From Cohaesibacter intestini (GTDB taxonomy: Bacteria > Pseudomonadota > Alphaproteobacteria > Rhizobiales > Cohaesibacteraceae): DNA of 64,000 bases. Location of the stretch: assembly GCF_003324485.1 (NCBI RefSeq), contig NZ_QODK01000008.1, positions 89,347 through 153,346 of the forward strand, in the 5' to 3' direction. Under the pieces are notes generated by a model. The model searched no databases. It had not been told where the DNA came from and worked only from the letters and a program-made list of their open reading frames with translations. Position numbers and translations under genes: made by a program. Of the stretch, positions 63,878 through 64,000 are shown piece by piece (position 1 is the first letter of the stretch; the number at the start of each line of letters is the position of its first letter).

Positions 63878-64000
63878 TCTCATTCATGAGGTTGCCCCAT
63901 TTTCTGCCTGTGATTTTGGCCGCAGTTCATCGTTGCGCATGAAGTGCGCGAAGAATGCCTTTATTTTTGGAATGGGTTGGAGGTGACAATTACGGGTTCA

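Noticed and set aside
54458..64000. A second attachment site (repeat of the tRNA-Phe 3' end) inside the window
   Set aside because: No repeat of the TTCGAATCC...CCGGGCACCA segment was seen downstream, so no right boundary is claimed.

Overview
The window looks like a chromosomal segment from an alphaproteobacterium of the Hyphomicrobiales (Rhizobiales). The best evidence is the housekeeping block at 45897-54533: small basic protein, murA, DUF2948, hisD, UPF0262, LMW-phosphatase-like, infA, maf, yacG, tRNA-Phe. That order is characteristic of this group. A Cohaesibacter-like marine genus is possible, but the sequence alone does not prove it.

Layout. (1) 1-4084: a PhnD-like periplasmic binding protein (cut by the window edge) divergent from an overlapping OmpR-type regulator / histidine kinase / periplasmic protein operon. 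(2) 4153-12674: a DeoR regulator divergent from deoC, a sugar-type ABC importer, a DUF4432 mutarotase-like protein and a ribokinase-family kinase. Together these fit uptake and breakdown of 2-deoxyribose. (3) 13046-16286: a DMT exporter, a small membrane protein and a divergent TetR/crotonase pair. (4) 16343-21236: a nickel-type (PepT family) five-gene ABC importer. Its promoter carries an exact GTATGA-N16-TCATAC NikR operator. (5) 21613-23177: a histidine phosphatase and an SDR. (6) 23297-27325: a cobalamin-riboswitch-controlled BtuFCD-type importer that ends in a chelatase-like/ferredoxin fusion.

(7) 27427-44499 is the most unusual chromosomal region. An IclR regulator is divergent from a long run of co-directional genes: SCP2-like protein, alpha/beta hydrolase, AttM/BlcC-type lactonase, a sugar-type ABC importer with odd terminal extensions, a proteorhodopsin homologue without the retinal-binding lysine, an SPFH/flotillin-like protein, a small membrane protein, an SSS-family transporter, an iron alcohol dehydrogenase and a succinate-semialdehyde dehydrogenase. 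The regulator, lactonase and two dehydrogenases match the logic of the Agrobacterium blcRABC (attJKLM) gamma-butyrolactone/4-hydroxybutyrate pathway. The transport genes and the pseudo-rhodopsin/flotillin pair are additional to it.

(8) 44733-54533: core genes and two tRNAs (Thr-GGT and Phe-GAA). (9) From the 3' end of tRNA-Phe to the window end lies an accessory island: decayed phage antirepressor copies, a TIGR02391 (HEPN-like) protein, an SF2-type helicase flanked by iteron-like repeats, a serine recombinase, an Mrr-like nuclease protein, and the 3' part of a nuclease-tailed protein that looks like the end of a GHKL ATPase. Gene density falls and codon use becomes more AT-rich here.
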